Source: Gorsachius magnificus (Eukaryota; Chordata; Aves; Pelecaniformes; Ardeidae). Taken from it: DNA of 64,000 bases. The DNA is taken from positions 30,587,007 to 30,651,006 of the forward strand of contig CM067086.1 in NCBI GenBank assembly GCA_034008185.1. The letters are read 5' to 3'. This document shows, in pieces, positions 1 to 12,804 of this stretch. Under the pieces are notes generated by a model, which had not been told where the DNA came from, made no database searches, and saw nothing but the letters and a program-made list of their open reading frames with translations. Positions within the stretch are counted from its first letter, which is position 1; every line of letters starts with the position of its first letter. A program made the translations under genes and the position numbers.

Positions 1-3000
1 TATCAGCCTTCTGCAATTTATGACAGTTAGCTGTACCTCTTCTGTCCCAAAATGAGGCATTCCAGTGCCCTCGTTGGCTGCAAATAAACCATCTTTTAGG
101 ATTACCCTTTGCAGAGTCTGGTGTTTTCTCAGACTGTTTTGTCTTTTATGTCAGAGAGCTGAATTTCTTTGCTTGGTAGATCAATTTTACAATCTTGGTA
201 TTTATTCTGGGCTCATCACTGTGTTGTCTGTATGTGATGTTGCCTTGAGCAAGAACCATCCCTGTATTGTTTATCCCTGAGGACTTGTAGGAGTGGAATG
301 AATCTGTTTTGGGAGTTGACGTTTTTCTCCCTTGGACAGACCAACCTCGGATCATAGAATTCCCTGTCTGGGGTGACATACTCCCACGTGCAGAGAGGCA
401 GCACCAAGGCAACATCGCTTAAGGCCTGTTCCGAGGGCTTCATTAAGCCTGTTCTGCTCTTCTGGCTTTGCCTGGCAGTTTTGCCCAGGATGCAGAGGCT
501 GAGGTGTGTTAATCGCTTCCTTAGCCTAGCTCCCAGTTTTAGCACTGGTTTGTTTCTTTTAAGGACAGTTATCTCATCAACACAATCTAAAAGAAAGGGT
601 ACTTTTAAAATCCTTTTTTTAAACTTTTTTTTTTCAGATGGAAGTGCTTCTTTCTTGTCTTTCAAAACTTCTCCATGATTTGTGGAACAAACCCAAATAC
701 GCTGGGCTGCTGCGTGAGAAGCAGAAAGTGGTTTTCCTTTCTTCTTTCTTATTTCAAAGGAAAGAACAAAACTGCCCAGTGTATTTTCACTGTCTAAACT
801 GAGTGACATATAACACAAATATTGTAAGGAGTGCTTGAATACTGAGTGTTTAAAATTCTTACTTATCTTTAATACCCTAAGTTATCAGAAGTATGATACC
901 TTTTTTTTAATTGTTATATATGGTTTATTTCCCAGCAGAACATATTTTAACCACAGATTCCCAGCAAATGTCTCAGAGAAGAATAATGCAGTGTCTCAAC
1001 GGCTGCTGGCAAATATCCTTCTCGCACCCCCATCCCCTCCAGTATGGGAACAGCAGGAGTATGTCAGCATGTGTCTCTGTTTTCAGGTTACCTGCCTGAG
1101 CCAGGTGCGGTCAGAGAGTTGCAATTCCATCTGCACGGAAAGTTTTACTGGCACCCCAGCACTGTCTGAGGGGAGGCTTCACAGGGAGTCAGCGGAGCAG
1201 GGGTGGGCGCTGATGCACTAGGTGGCTGTGATCAGCAGCATGTGCTTGCCAAAGCCTGAGTCGTTAATTTTGTGTTCTGCTGAGCTGTAGCTGGGAGAGA
1301 GTCCCCTGCTCAGGTGTTGATGGGGACACTGGCTACATCCATGTTACTCTTCTGGTGAGAAAGGCTGGAAGTGATATTTGCAGTCCCTTGTGACAGAACA
1401 GATCCAACCTAACTGAGAATCATCTCTCCATTCATACAACACCATCAGCTGTATCAGTTTTTGACATCTGATAATACTGTCCTTGCTTTCTGTTAATTTT
1501 CATAAATTAATATCAAATGCCAACTGTAACATGAGTATGAAATCTGAGTATGCAAAAGAGAGGAACCTCACATAACTTACAGTTTCTCCCCCTTGTTTCT
1601 TCTCAGATTCCCCTTTGTGATACAAGATAGAAGGTCTTGGTTAAGACGTTGTGCTAAACTCTCTACAAACACACGGCTTAATGATTCCTGCCTTGTAGGT
1701 CTCAAAAATCTAAATAGGTTGGACGGTGCAAAGAAAATCAGGTGCAGTGCAGTGAAATAAGGCCATGTCCCGAGTTGGTTAATTCCAATCTGCCCTACCG
1801 CATCAGCTGGCAGGGCTGATTTGATCTGATCAGATGTGGGCATGCTACTCCTGCCAAAACACAAAGTACAGTGCTTATGCTGCTTTTGTGCTTTGAGTTG
1901 GCTTCGTGCTAGCCACAGGAAGATAGATTATGCCTGTTGGAACAAAATTTCCTCTTGAATATGTTTTGGGTGCTTTTCATGTTTTGGAAGAGTAAGTGAA
2001 CACCAGTTCAGTGCTGTGTGTCATGTGGCTGTGAAATTTTTGGTCTGGTTCTAGGAACTCTGCATTTCTAGTGTTCCTGTGGATCCACAGCCTAACGTGA
2101 TTAGTCACAGAGTTGGGAGAAAAATTGAAATGGCCAGAGTTACAGCCCAGATAGTTCACTAGGCAGTGAACAGTGCTATAAGGAAACTTATAATGCAGGC
2201 ACAAAGTTAGTATTATTTCTTCAAGGGAAAAGTAATGTCCAGATTTCCATTTCATTCAAGAAAAGTTCTGAAGAAAGTCATCCATGGATTTGTGACTGTT
2301 CAGGTATTTTGGCATCACTATTGTTTCCTGAGAGACTGTCTTTAGTCAATGATGGGGACAAATATATTTTATGTTTATGACTACTTTAAAACCTCTGCAG
2401 TCTGAATAAGGAATAATGGAAACAGTGGTTCAGAAAGCTGTTGTACTGCTGAACTCCTTTGTTCTTGACCATGAATAAAAACTGTATCATTTTTGAGGCT
2501 GCTATCCTATTGAGTGTTCAAATAAATCACTCACCAGTGTCCAATATTGGAAATTATAACGTGAGCCCACTTGTATCTACAAGCTTACCTTGATTGCTTT
2601 TACTTTTTTTTTTTTTAAACTACCAAAGGGTGTTTTGAAGACTGTAGTTTTTGTGTTTTCTACGGACTCTCTATCCTTGAAGTTTTTAGTTCATTGGCAT
2701 ATACCTGTTGATGTGAAATATGGAATAGATCAGGAACACAATTTTAATTCGGAGATTAGTACCTTTTAGAGTTGGGATGGTACATGTTGAGAGGCATGTG
2801 AGATGTGATGGGCGAGGGTTGGCAATGGGAAGAATGTGCAGCGATCTCTTCCTCCGCAGGTGTGGTTCAATTGCAGTGTTGAGATACTTCTAATGCTTCA
2901 TCATAACTGACTGACCCTTTAATTTTTAGGAGGTGCTTCTCCAAAAAGGATGTGCCTCTCTGTTAGTTTTGGTGATGTTGGTCTTCGGGATCAAATGGTA

Positions 3001-6000
3001 TGTGGATGAAAGTGATGTTAATACCTCCCCGGGTAGAATGGGGCCCCAAAGACTTTTTGCCTCTCTCTCTTCTCCTGTGCTGATACAAATGAATGGGAAC
3101 TTGGTCAGGTTATGGTGGTGTCATGTTGTCAGCAAACAGGCATTCCTGAGGTTGAAATCTAACCAAAAAATGTTGACGGAGGAAATATGTGGAAAACCCT
3201 TCTCAATTTTCTGTCACTAGATCTGATTTGTTTTTGTCTATAGCCTCAGCTAAATGTTTTATCTTCTCCTAGCCTTCCTCTCCTCTGCCTCCCAACCTCT
3301 TTCCCCCATTGACCTCTACCAGCGCAGTCCTAGCTGTTGATTTATCAGGGCAGGCTAGCTCAGCACTGTGTGGAGATTGCTTTTAATTAACTCTCTTCGT
3401 TTTTTCCAACCTTCAGGGAGCAGCAACCCTTTAATGATTTTAATATTTTATCTGGATTTATATCCACCTTATGTGTTGTTTGTTGCTCTGCTTCCTCACA
3501 TGTTCTTCCTGAGTCATTTCCCCACATGAAATGTTTATTTCAGGCCCCTCATACAGGATGAGGAGGAGTTTTTAATGGCTTCTGGACTGGGAGGATGGAC
3601 TGTCTGTGATCTACCGTGGTGTTTTGGAGGAGGATGGGGAGTATGAAGTGATGCATTTTGGTGCTGTCTTGGAGCAAGACTTGCTTCAGAATTCTGCCTC
3701 TGTGTGCAGGGAGAGACAGCTTTGTTTCATGGTTGCAGCATGGCAGATTGGAGCCTACTGAATTAAATCTGACCCCTGACTTGTCATGTAAATCATGAGC
3801 TTATTTTCACAGTCAAGTATGACTCTCATGCTAGTCAGGCTGAGTAGAGGAGGCAGTAATGTAATTACCTGTTGCTAAAACATAGCTAACTACCCGTGCA
3901 TGAATACAGATCTGAAGGAGAGTCCTTTAACTGCAAAAGACTACATTGCCCACTGTGGGTAGCTCTACCAAGTGAGATTTCTTCAGACTGCAGAAAGCAG
4001 CTATACAAAATTTCTCCCACCTGGAATTTTCTCTTTACATATCCTACAGAGAGGATTTTGTGAGGTTCCAGCATGAAAGAATTAGGAAGAAGATATGTTA
4101 TTTGTAATGTAAAGTATGTAGCACTTTGCCGGAAAATGCTTTATAATAATGTTTAAAGTAAGCATCACAGTCCCTTTTGTGGGATTATTTTCTCTGTTCT
4201 TCTGATGGGAGGAATTGCATGTGCTGACTGACTTGGTGGTGGTCACACCAGTCACCCCATCAACCATTGACAGAATTGGAGGTTTAGAAGCCATGTTGCT
4301 TTGCTTTTGGTATTGAGCGTTAGTATACAAGCGATGTGTTGAAAGTGAATGGAAATCCTTCCTTGCTACCACTTCCATGGCTGACCTGAAATTAGGGGCA
4401 TGGAGGAAGAGTGGGAAAGTGAGTTAAGACTGTCTGCATGGTTCTGATGGGAGAAGTTCACCGATAAATATTGCTAAACCATCCTGAATGGCAGCGGTTT
4501 ATGCCTAGAGCTGATAAAGGCATTGCTGGAGTGCAAAGATTTTACCACACAAATGAACCAGGTTACACCAAGTGGCAAATAGGTTTGCGTTTCAAAATGT
4601 ACATGCTGCTCACCACTGTGTTCAGTACAATTCATGCATTGAATTCAAAGTCATCGGTGTGAGAACAGTTTGACTCAATTTATTTTACAAGGCTACTTGT
4701 AAGTATGTGTAAGTGCATTTAAAGCCCCGTTATTAAAATGGCAGAAGAAATGAAGAAGTTCCCAGGTCTAGTCCTCCCTTACTGAGGAAAGTGACTCTGA
4801 GATATTAGCTAAAAGGAACACAGTTGTAGGTGCTACTTATCAAAATACTGGCCGCATATCACTGTGTAAGATCATCTATGTCATCTCGTCTGTGGTTTGT
4901 ATCTTTCTTGTCTTCCTCTGCAGTCTGCTTTACTTTAAAAAAAAATAAAATTGTTTGGGTGTAATTTTTCCATGTTGTTGCTGTGATTCCACAGTAACTC
5001 CTGGCATTCTCATCTGACCAGATTGCAAATGTATCTGGTTCAGGTATTCATTCTGCTGAGTAGATCTGAAAGTAAATTCCCTCCTCCCCTATTATTAAAT
5101 TTCTAGTTCTGTTTCCACAACGAACTTATCCGCAAAGTCCCAGGGTTAGGAGAGGCTGCCTCTCCTGACACGTCTTCCGAATTCCTCACTGCTAAACACA
5201 CACCACGCAAAGCCGAAGCCTGGCTGGCCCTCAAAGGGCAGTCTATTTCCCAGGCTGCTGTTTCCAGCTACCTTTTCCTCCATGCACCCCTCTGAGGGGA
5301 AGAGGAGGAACAGATGAGGGGTGAGCGCTCTGCCTTTGGGAAAGGCTCTGACCTGAAAATGGATTGCAATTCCAGCCGAATGGTTCCTTCCCTTGGTAAC
5401 AGAATTGCACGCCTGGGCTCTGAGCTCTTTGCATTAATTCCATCTCTGCTAAACTTTCCCAGTCAATTAACCATGTCCATCTCCTGCTCTAGCAGCCACA
5501 TGTGCCTTTTCTGCCGCAGCAGGGTTTTGGAACAGTAACTCCCTGCAGCCTTTGCTGCAGCAGTTTTCCTCCAGCAGATTCCCTCAAGCATGGTTATCAA
5601 TCAGGACCTGTCAGGTTTTTCCCTCCGACACATCTATTTTCAGGGCTGTAGGACTTTGACCTTTTACTTTTGTCTTTATAAGTACTATTTTTTTCCAATA
5701 GGGGCCAGCTCAAATGCTGAGTGTTAGGTCTTTACAGTGATACAAAAGCTGCATGAAAATTTCATTCTTAGTGTGAGGAGACTCTGCTAAACCTGGATAT
5801 TTCTTTTGGTTTCTGTCATTTTGCCTCCCTTGGGTTTTAATTTTGCTTGTCAAAAAGGCCTCATTAAGCTGGCCAATAGTTCTTGTGTGGTGCTCCAGGC
5901 AGTACCCATAGTGCAGAGGTCTCCTCTGAGTAGGTGGCTAACAGGACTGGATAATAGAGTAGTGACTTCTTGCGAGGCTGAAGTCTCTGGGAGACGCTCA

Positions 6001-6370
6001 CCCGTGGGGTTTGAAGTAGGCTACCTTTGAAGGGAATTCTGCACACGCCTCTGCAGCTGGAAGAACGGTTTGGATGCTGTCACTAGTGGTTGCTTGGCAA
6101 GGCACTTAAGGGAACGTGACAGGGGCTTGAACATGATTTTCTTGCGTGTTGTACTACCGTCAAAGGTCAGGTTGGGCTAGAGTGCCTGTTAAAGCAAAAG
6201 GCTATGCTTAATATCTTGTCTTGAACATGTGGGTGAGCCTGGTCCTGTTTCTAGTGGGTAGGTACCTATATCATAAAGGCTGCCATCCCAGTGGCACTAA
6301 TTGGTTCCTGTGTGGGTACTTTCAGCTGAGAAGACAAAGGCCAAATTGGCCACAGAGGCTCAATTAATAG
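1..6370. other. Gene-free stretch, no recognised element
   Basis: I see no exon, RNA gene or transposon that I can name here. The longest open frame (minus strand, 216-818, 200 codons) is lysine- and serine-rich, has no recognisable domain, and is about the longest expected by chance in a window this size. Poly-T runs occur near 615-635 and 2604-2616, and an A-rich patch near 4936-4948. The sequence looks like ordinary bird intergenic or intronic DNA. Highly decayed repeats below the level I can recognise by eye may be present. Confidence 0.6.
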
Positions 6371-6374
6371 AAGT

Positions 6375-8060
6375 GTAGGTTTAAAAGAGGGTTCCTAGGT
6401 CTTACGTCCAGTCCCCTGGTACCATGTCAGATAATCCCTTTCATAAACTGAAAAGTCCTTGTCTTAAATCTCCACTTGGACTGTTTGTTCCCGTTACTCC
6501 TCTTGGGAGGGTTCCAGAACCCACTGCTCTGATGGCTGGAAATAGCATTTTAATCCCTAGCCTAGCCCTACTTGTGACCAGTTTATACCCATTTGTTCTG
6601 GTGCCAGCATGGAGTTGTTAGTTTAAATAGTATTGCTCCCTCCATGTCTTCCTCTCTGCTATCATGCATTTGTATGGCACTACTATAAGCCCTCTCAGTC
6701 TTTGTTTTGATATACTCAACTGTCTGTGCTATCTTTTCCTTTCCTTTAATTGCTGGAGTATTTATTGTCTTTGCCTTCTCTACTCCAGCTTGGATTACTC
6801 ACATTCAACTTTCTTGAGTGTGAGTACACAGAATTATACTCTGTTCCAGGTGAGGTTTTGCCCTCCACAATAACTTTTTTTTTTACCTCTTCTGGGAGCA
6901 CCTTGCTTTTGCAGTTATTTGTGGTTGCATGGTGCTGGTGGTTCACAGTCATCCTGTGGTAGACTGATACAGTTACATTTCTTCTCCTGTCCTTTCAGCT
7001 GTTGTTGAGATGATGATCTCCAGGGTACTAAGTGAAATTTATACTGAATTCACTCCATTGAATTCTTCTTGCCTGATATTCTTAATTTCCTTGATGTCCC
7101 TTCAACTTGTGTAAGTGGCTAACTTTTATCAGCACACATACTTTTTGTGCCAAGGTCATTAATGGAAATATTGAATAAGATCAGTCCCCAGACCAATCCT
7201 TTCTGGAACTCCGGAAGTTACCTCCCATCAGCCAGTTAGGGTCTCTGTTAGGACTTTACCAGTGCCCAACCCCTTTTCAGTAGGTTTTCAGTCATAGCAC
7301 TGTTTTTGTACTAATCCTCATTGTCTCTATTTTCAATAACTTCTCAAACAGTACCGTATGAAACACTTTCTGAAAGTCCAAATAGCTAAGAGATAGTTGT
7401 CTAGAACATCAGTATCTTTTGAAAGCAAGGGTCAGGCTACTCTGGCATGAGGTATGGATCTTGCATCTTGGTTGTTTCCTTGTTCAAGAGTGTCTTTGAT
7501 TATTTTGCACTTAAAAAACTGCATGTGAGTAAAATCTGTCTCGGCCTTTCTGCAGTAATTTGCAAGGTTTGTGTTCTAAAACAATTAACAAAGAGTATTT
7601 TATTTTGCTTGCTATACTTTGGTAATATAGTAGTAACCATGACTTGCAGTATCTGTTTAAAGAACTTGCTAGTAGATGTATGGTTTCATGTCACAGTTCC
7701 TGGGCAAAGATTATTCAGAATTTATGCCTTGACTGCACAAATGTCTTTGTGGCTTCCACCTCAGTCGTCCCACTGAAGCACAGCATTCCTTTAGTTCTTG
7801 GCCTGTACCTACATTATGTTTAATCTATGTACCATTCTAACTGCAAAACAGCTGAACTTTCTTTGATCACTTTTATTTTGATGTCTGAAGAATATTACTA
7901 TTTTTTAATAGCTTTTGCAAGCTCTAACTCTTGACTTTGGCAATTCTCCCTATACTTCCTGACCTTTAAGATCCATTTTTTTCTTCTGTTACTACTGTTT
8001 TCTGTTCCTGAAGGGTGTCTGTTTAATTTTTATGTCCTTTTCCAAGGTAATTATTCAGCC
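6375..8060 (-). mobile_element. Old CR1 LINE fragment, 3' part with decayed reverse transcriptase
   Basis: This is a long, badly decayed CR1 non-LTR retrotransposon lying antisense, so its 3' end is at the left. The clearest anchor is 7155-7199: on the minus strand it translates to an RT core ending LILFNISIND, matching the PILFNIFINDL block of CR1. The catalytic block that should read IKFADDTK lies at 7106-7135 and now reads IKVSHLHK, so the aspartates are gone. The left part (6400-6620) matches the CR1 region just downstream of RT, including a stretch resembling the usual CR1 'CATTTGTTC' segment. From 7440 to about 7530 the match to upstream RT is fair. From 7530 to 8060 it is weaker, with a good patch at 7917-7975. 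Stops occur in every frame, so this is a dead copy. The family call is firm; the right boundary and subfamily are not. Confidence 0.82.
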
Positions 8061-9160
8061 AATAACTTCTCCAGTCTTTCCATATGAGTTTCAAACAATT
8101 ATTGCATTTTTCTCTTAAAGAAATCCCCAAAGTTTTCCTGTATTTCACTCCTTCCATGCTTAAGGAGCAGGTCTGAACCACTCAGGAACAGGTTCAAAGC
8201 ACTTTGTGATGGTGATGGGAATTGCAATTTTGTACCTATTCTGGGACTGCAGAAGACTTGGGCCATGTTGATCTAGGGCAAGCAGGGCAATTCTGCTCAA
8301 TATTAAGTTGTTTTACTTAATTAGATCATGCCTAAATGAGGCTTTTAAAAGTTCATCAATGTAAAACAATGTTGCATCTTTCACCAGAGTTGCAACCATT
8401 AATTAAAAATCTAAATGAGCAACATAAAGTTGATTTTTTTTTTCTTTTTTTTTCTGAAATGGCCTTGTTCCATTTTTCTCTGACGTTATTGGTCTTATTC
8501 AGAGAAAACTGTGTGTATGCATAATATATGTGTATTTGTGTGCGTATATAATATAAGAAAGAAAAAATGTATTTACAGATGGTATTTAGGAAAACATGGT
8601 ATCGTTCGTTAATCAATGTCTTGGCATTTTAATAATTTCCATATACTTCTTACTGATTTATCGCAGTATATGGTTCAACTCTTTCCTGCTGGTCAGTGTC
8701 AAAAACTCACATATATAGGAAAAAATGATACACATAGACATATTTATTTTTTTCTTACTAGAGGGCCCTGGGAACTTTTAAAATTTTACAGCACTCTTTG
8801 GATCAATGCATATCCCAGCAATGCCTTGCATAAGTGACCTAAAATTGTGTGATCAAACCTCTTCTCCCCTCCCCATCCCTAGAGAGATATTTGTAATTAG
8901 ATAAAATGAGGACAGAATATGCATAAGTATCTGTTATGCTGGGATTCCTGCCCAGAAAGGAAACTAATGGCCTGAGCTGGCCATAATCTTTTGCACCCTG
9001 TGTACTATTGACAAGGCTATGGCTTGAGATGTTGGGAGTTCAAGAGCAGATTTTTGCTGCTGTCTTATGGTAACCTTTCTAAATTGATTGTTTTCCAAAA
9101 CAAGTGGGATTACACAGCCTATATTTTACTTGTCATTTATTGTCAGGGACGTGTAAGAGA
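8061..9160. other. Gene-free stretch with AT-rich simple sequence
   Basis: No coding exon or named element is visible. There is a T-rich tract at 8429-8455 and a mixed TG/TA alternating stretch at 8510-8560, which is a degenerate microsatellite. The rest is plain AT-rich sequence. More decayed CR1 sequence could continue from the left neighbour. Confidence 0.55.
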
Positions 9161-9300
9161 GGGCCTGATTCTTCAGTTTCATGCCTAATGCAATGGAAGT
9201 GAGTGTAAATTACTACTTCTGTGGTTTGGAAGCATTTCACATTCACTTTGCCCAGGTGTAAATGACCACATGAAGTGCAAGAAAGGGGAGAACTGGACCT
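9161..9300. mobile_element. Palindromic MITE-like relic (GGGCCTGATTCT type)
   Basis: The left end reads GGGCCTGATTCTT and the right end AGAACTGGACCT, which is an imperfect inverted copy of the left. Between them are the words GAGTGTAAAT and CAGGTGTAAAT. This matches a short non-autonomous, palindromic DNA-transposon-like repeat that I know to be common in turtle, crocodile and bird DNA. There it typically begins GGGCCTGATTCT and carries 'TTACACC.GTGTAA' words. It has no coding capacity. The class (hAT-like) is inference, since I see no clear target-site duplication. Confidence 0.5.
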
Positions 9301-10209
9301 GGAGTTGCTGTTGGTTATTTTTTTTCCACTTCATCTAGAAATTACTGCTTGTCTCTGTTTCTTCAGAGGAGGATGGTAGGGTTCTGTGGGCAAATTCAGT
9401 GCTCTCTAATCAAGCTAAGTAGCCCCTCTGAAGTCTGTGTGACAGGTTGTCTAGCACTGTGATACTGCCCAATGCAAGAGGATCAGATGGGTGGCACTTC
9501 AGAAATCCGGAGGCTACCTTATCTACTCCTGCCATTCTCTTCTTTCTCCCAATACGTATGGTAGGTGTTGGGTCACCCTCACAAGATTCTAATTCTATAG
9601 TCCTCTGCTAGATTTGTGGTTTTCATCTTGTGACTTGGCAACAGTGAAACAGAAACCCTGGGCACTTATGAATCTGGCGATCTTCCTCAGATATCCCAGT
9701 TGTCGGTAAATCCACTGATGAAAAGCTTTTCTTGGAGGAGGTGGGCAGTCTGCGTGCTGGTCTTCCTCTCTTGCATTGCTTCAGTGTCCTTGGGGTAAAT
9801 GTTAGTGAAAGCAAGAGAAGTGTTTTGATAAAAAGGAGGGGCAAGGTCACCTAAAAGGTATGCCCTCCTGCTCATTCCCAAGGAAGGTGTCCATCCAGCA
9901 CTTCCATTGCTCTGCCCGGTGTAGCTAAATCAGGAAGTATGAGAGCCAAGGCCATGCTGAAATGTGATTCTTTTTTTTGAAATTAGGTCCAGTTTGGCGT
10001 CTTTGTGAGCTGAGGAAGTTTGGCTTGCTCTCCTCCTCCACTTGCAGTAATTTGCAGAGTGGGAGATTTGGGGTGAATCTCTGTTTTCCGTGCTTACAAG
10101 GCAGCAGGAGCTTCTATGGCTGGGCTGGAATGTGTTGTTTCAACACACTGAATGTGAAAAAAAAACCCTTTAGCTTCATACAGACTGTGGTTTTTGTTTG
10201 TACTCAGTC
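9301..10209. other. Gene-free stretch, nothing recognised
   Basis: Ordinary AT-rich sequence with short T and A runs (9968-9980, 10158-10167). The short open frames at 9623-9881 (minus) and 9977-10216 (plus) show no domain and no convincing splice context. I see no repeat that I can name. Confidence 0.55.
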
Positions 10210-10252
10210 AGTGTGATTTCACTGAAGTCCAAAAAGTTATGCCAGTGTGAGA
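10210..10252. mobile_element. Palindromic MITE-like relic, core only
   Basis: The stretch contains GTGTGATTTCACTGAAGTCC followed by AGTTATGCCAGTGTGAGAG. These are the two inner arms of the palindromic sauropsid repeat whose core reads roughly 'TCACTGAAGTCAATGGAGTTA..CCAGTGT'. Only the core is left; the outer ends have decayed. It is short, so chance similarity cannot be excluded, but the order and spacing of the words agree. Confidence 0.42.
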
Positions 10253-12804
10253 GACAAACCACGTTTGTTATTTCAAGACAACTGTACTACCAGAGAAAAT
10301 TCTTTTTATTCCCCCCCCCCGCCTTAAATTTTCAGAATCTCCCTCCACCTCAGATATTCAGTAGCACCTGATGCTTATAATTTGGCAGCAAATGTTGACA
10401 TTAGTAGCCACCTATGAGATCCTTAGCAGAGGTCTATAGCTTAACATGCAGGACAGGCAGCAGATGACTTGTTAGTAACAGGGATGGGCCAGAACAGAAT
10501 CCTGGATCTCAGCACTTCTTGTGAGCTTCGGAGATTGAACCTGGATCTGAAGTTAAATGTCTTTAATGGACAGGATCCAAACACCCACATGCTTTGGCAG
10601 AGCTTAGATCCAAATTTTGTCCACCTAGAGAATCAAGGTTCTGTTTTCATGTAGATTCTTCTACTAGTGAGAAGCAAGGGAAAGGGATAAGACAGAAAAT
10701 ATGACACATTGGCAAAATTGTTTTTCAATACTATGTTTTTCAAAGTTTTTTCCATGAGGCGTCAGCAGCTTTTAAAAATCACAAGGAGAGCATACAGTTG
10801 TCAATGAGCCAGAATGGTTAAATGCTTTTAAATATTTGAGTTGGGTTATTCCTTCACCTTTCTTTCTCACAAACACGTCTGGTAAAACTCCAGTAATGAA
10901 AACACTTGCTTGAGGAGGGGGGAATAAAACCCTTTTCAGCAAGTAATGATGGTGACATTTTAATCACATCATAACAACACTGTTAGCAACGGTTTAGGTT
11001 TGGCATTGAACATATACACAACATTTGTTCTTTTATACAGTATTGGTATTACATTGTAAAAATAGCACAATTGCAAAACTCATTTGTTACCCTTGTGCCA
11101 ACTTTGTTCAGCTGACAGTTGCCATTTGAACTTTCAAAGCAATGTTTCATCCATATGTTGATACCAACTGTGTGATTAATTCTCTCTGCTTTCAAATGAT
11201 CATCTTGTGCCCTACAACCCTACGTGGTAGTTACTTCACAGTTTGAGATACCTGCAAAACTGTTTCTGTCAGATAAGCTGTGCTCACCCTGAGAGGTTCC
11301 ATACTTTGAGATGGTAAAGAGCAGCCTCAGGATAGCAGCTGAAGAAAGATGCCCACAGCCTTTAAATTTCCCAGTATGTTCCTACCCAGAAGTTTGTTGT
11401 AGGCACTTAACTTCACTGAGCCATTTCAGGATGGCACTATTCAGAAATTGTCACCTTTCTAGTAAGAAATGTTGTGGGTGCCCTATATTCTCTCTGATTA
11501 TTTGCTGTCTGTGAAGGATGCTTATTGTATAATTTCTCAACTTAGTTTACTAGCAGGCTTTTGATTTTGGAAAAGAAGGAGAAAAAATCAAGAGGGCAAA
11601 AACAAGACCAAGAGCATCCATAAATGAACTCTGCAAATGGTGTTATGTAGTAACAAGTGGTATGCAGCTGGCATGGAAGTCTCCATTGGATTGCACTAAA
11701 GTAGTTTTGGATTAACGAAGTCAAAAAAACTCCAGCAAATGGAAAGGGGGAAGAACCCTCCCCAGGTGAAACGGTGCCCCCTTGGGTAGTTACTAGCAGG
11801 GAACAGGCTGACATACAGGTAGACCTGCTGCTGCATCCTCCCGGAAGGTTAGAATTCAGCTGGAGAAGGCACAAATAGATTTTATTTTAAAACATTTTGA
11901 ATTATTCATTTTTTCTACTGTTACAGTTATACCACACTTTATTTTAGGAAGGTTGTTATTGTTTTCTGTATTTACTTCTTAACAGTTTCTTGGGTGGGGA
12001 ACTTAAAATGGGTAAGAAAGAATCAATATGCAGGAGTGTGTGTGTAGACTGGAATGTGATACCAGAGTGGGGAGTCAATGGGCTTTCATGCTGGGGAGGG
12101 CATCTGAGGGGATGCACTTGGAGAGACCAGAGAGGAGCCAAAAGTGCCACTGATCCCTGAGAAGTACCCCTTACCCAGGAGTTACGTGGAGCGGTTTTGT
12201 TTTCTGACCGGCCTGCTCAGAGTTTCACTCAGTGTTTCCTTTTACATGTTTATAAACATATGACAGTGAACTTGATTTTCATGACTGATATTAGACCCAG
12301 TCCTTATTTGTTCCAAGATACCCCTAAGAAGTCCTGGAGTCGGTAGACCTTTGCTTAGTTGGAGGTTGCTTGAGGGGTGATGAAAGTCACTTCATAATAA
12401 AATTGTAGCTACGCACTAGGGGACAGTGCTTGTGTGAGACATTTGTTTTTCTGCTTTAAGTTGGCAGCACACTTGTATAGCAATAATTCTTACAAAATCA
12501 CTCTTCAGCGTGCTTACACAGGGTATCACCTACTCTAGTTGCACTGGTGCTCCCTGGGACTGAGATGCCTGTACTCTGAAGAGGCTTGAGTCTTCCTGGC
12601 AGTTTGCCTCTCCAAGGATGAGGGGCCAAGGCCGGTGCTATTCCGGCTATGGGGAAGGATGAAGCAGGAAAAGCTGGAATGGAGAGCTAGGGGAGGACAA
12701 GGCCTGCTTCTCCTTTTCCTGCCAGGAGGGTAGGAGAGATGGGAATGGCACCTGCAGCTGGGGAGCAGAGCTTTCCTCCAGTGGCAGCCACTCCCACTCG
12801 GCAG
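10253..12804. other. Gene-free stretch with a C10 tract
   Basis: A pure run of ten C follows a T-rich segment at 10311-10320. Otherwise the sequence is unremarkable AT-rich DNA with no exon, RNA gene or transposon that I can name. The open frame at 11542-11874 (minus, 110 codons) shows no recognisable domain. The sequence becomes more GC-rich at 12540-12800, but the two minus-strand open frames there are low in complexity and overlap each other, which argues against coding. Confidence 0.55.

Noticed and set aside
595..640. Poly-pyrimidine tract followed by CAG, like a splice acceptor
   Set aside because: The open frame that follows is short and domain-free. T-rich runs ending in AG are common in this AT-rich window.
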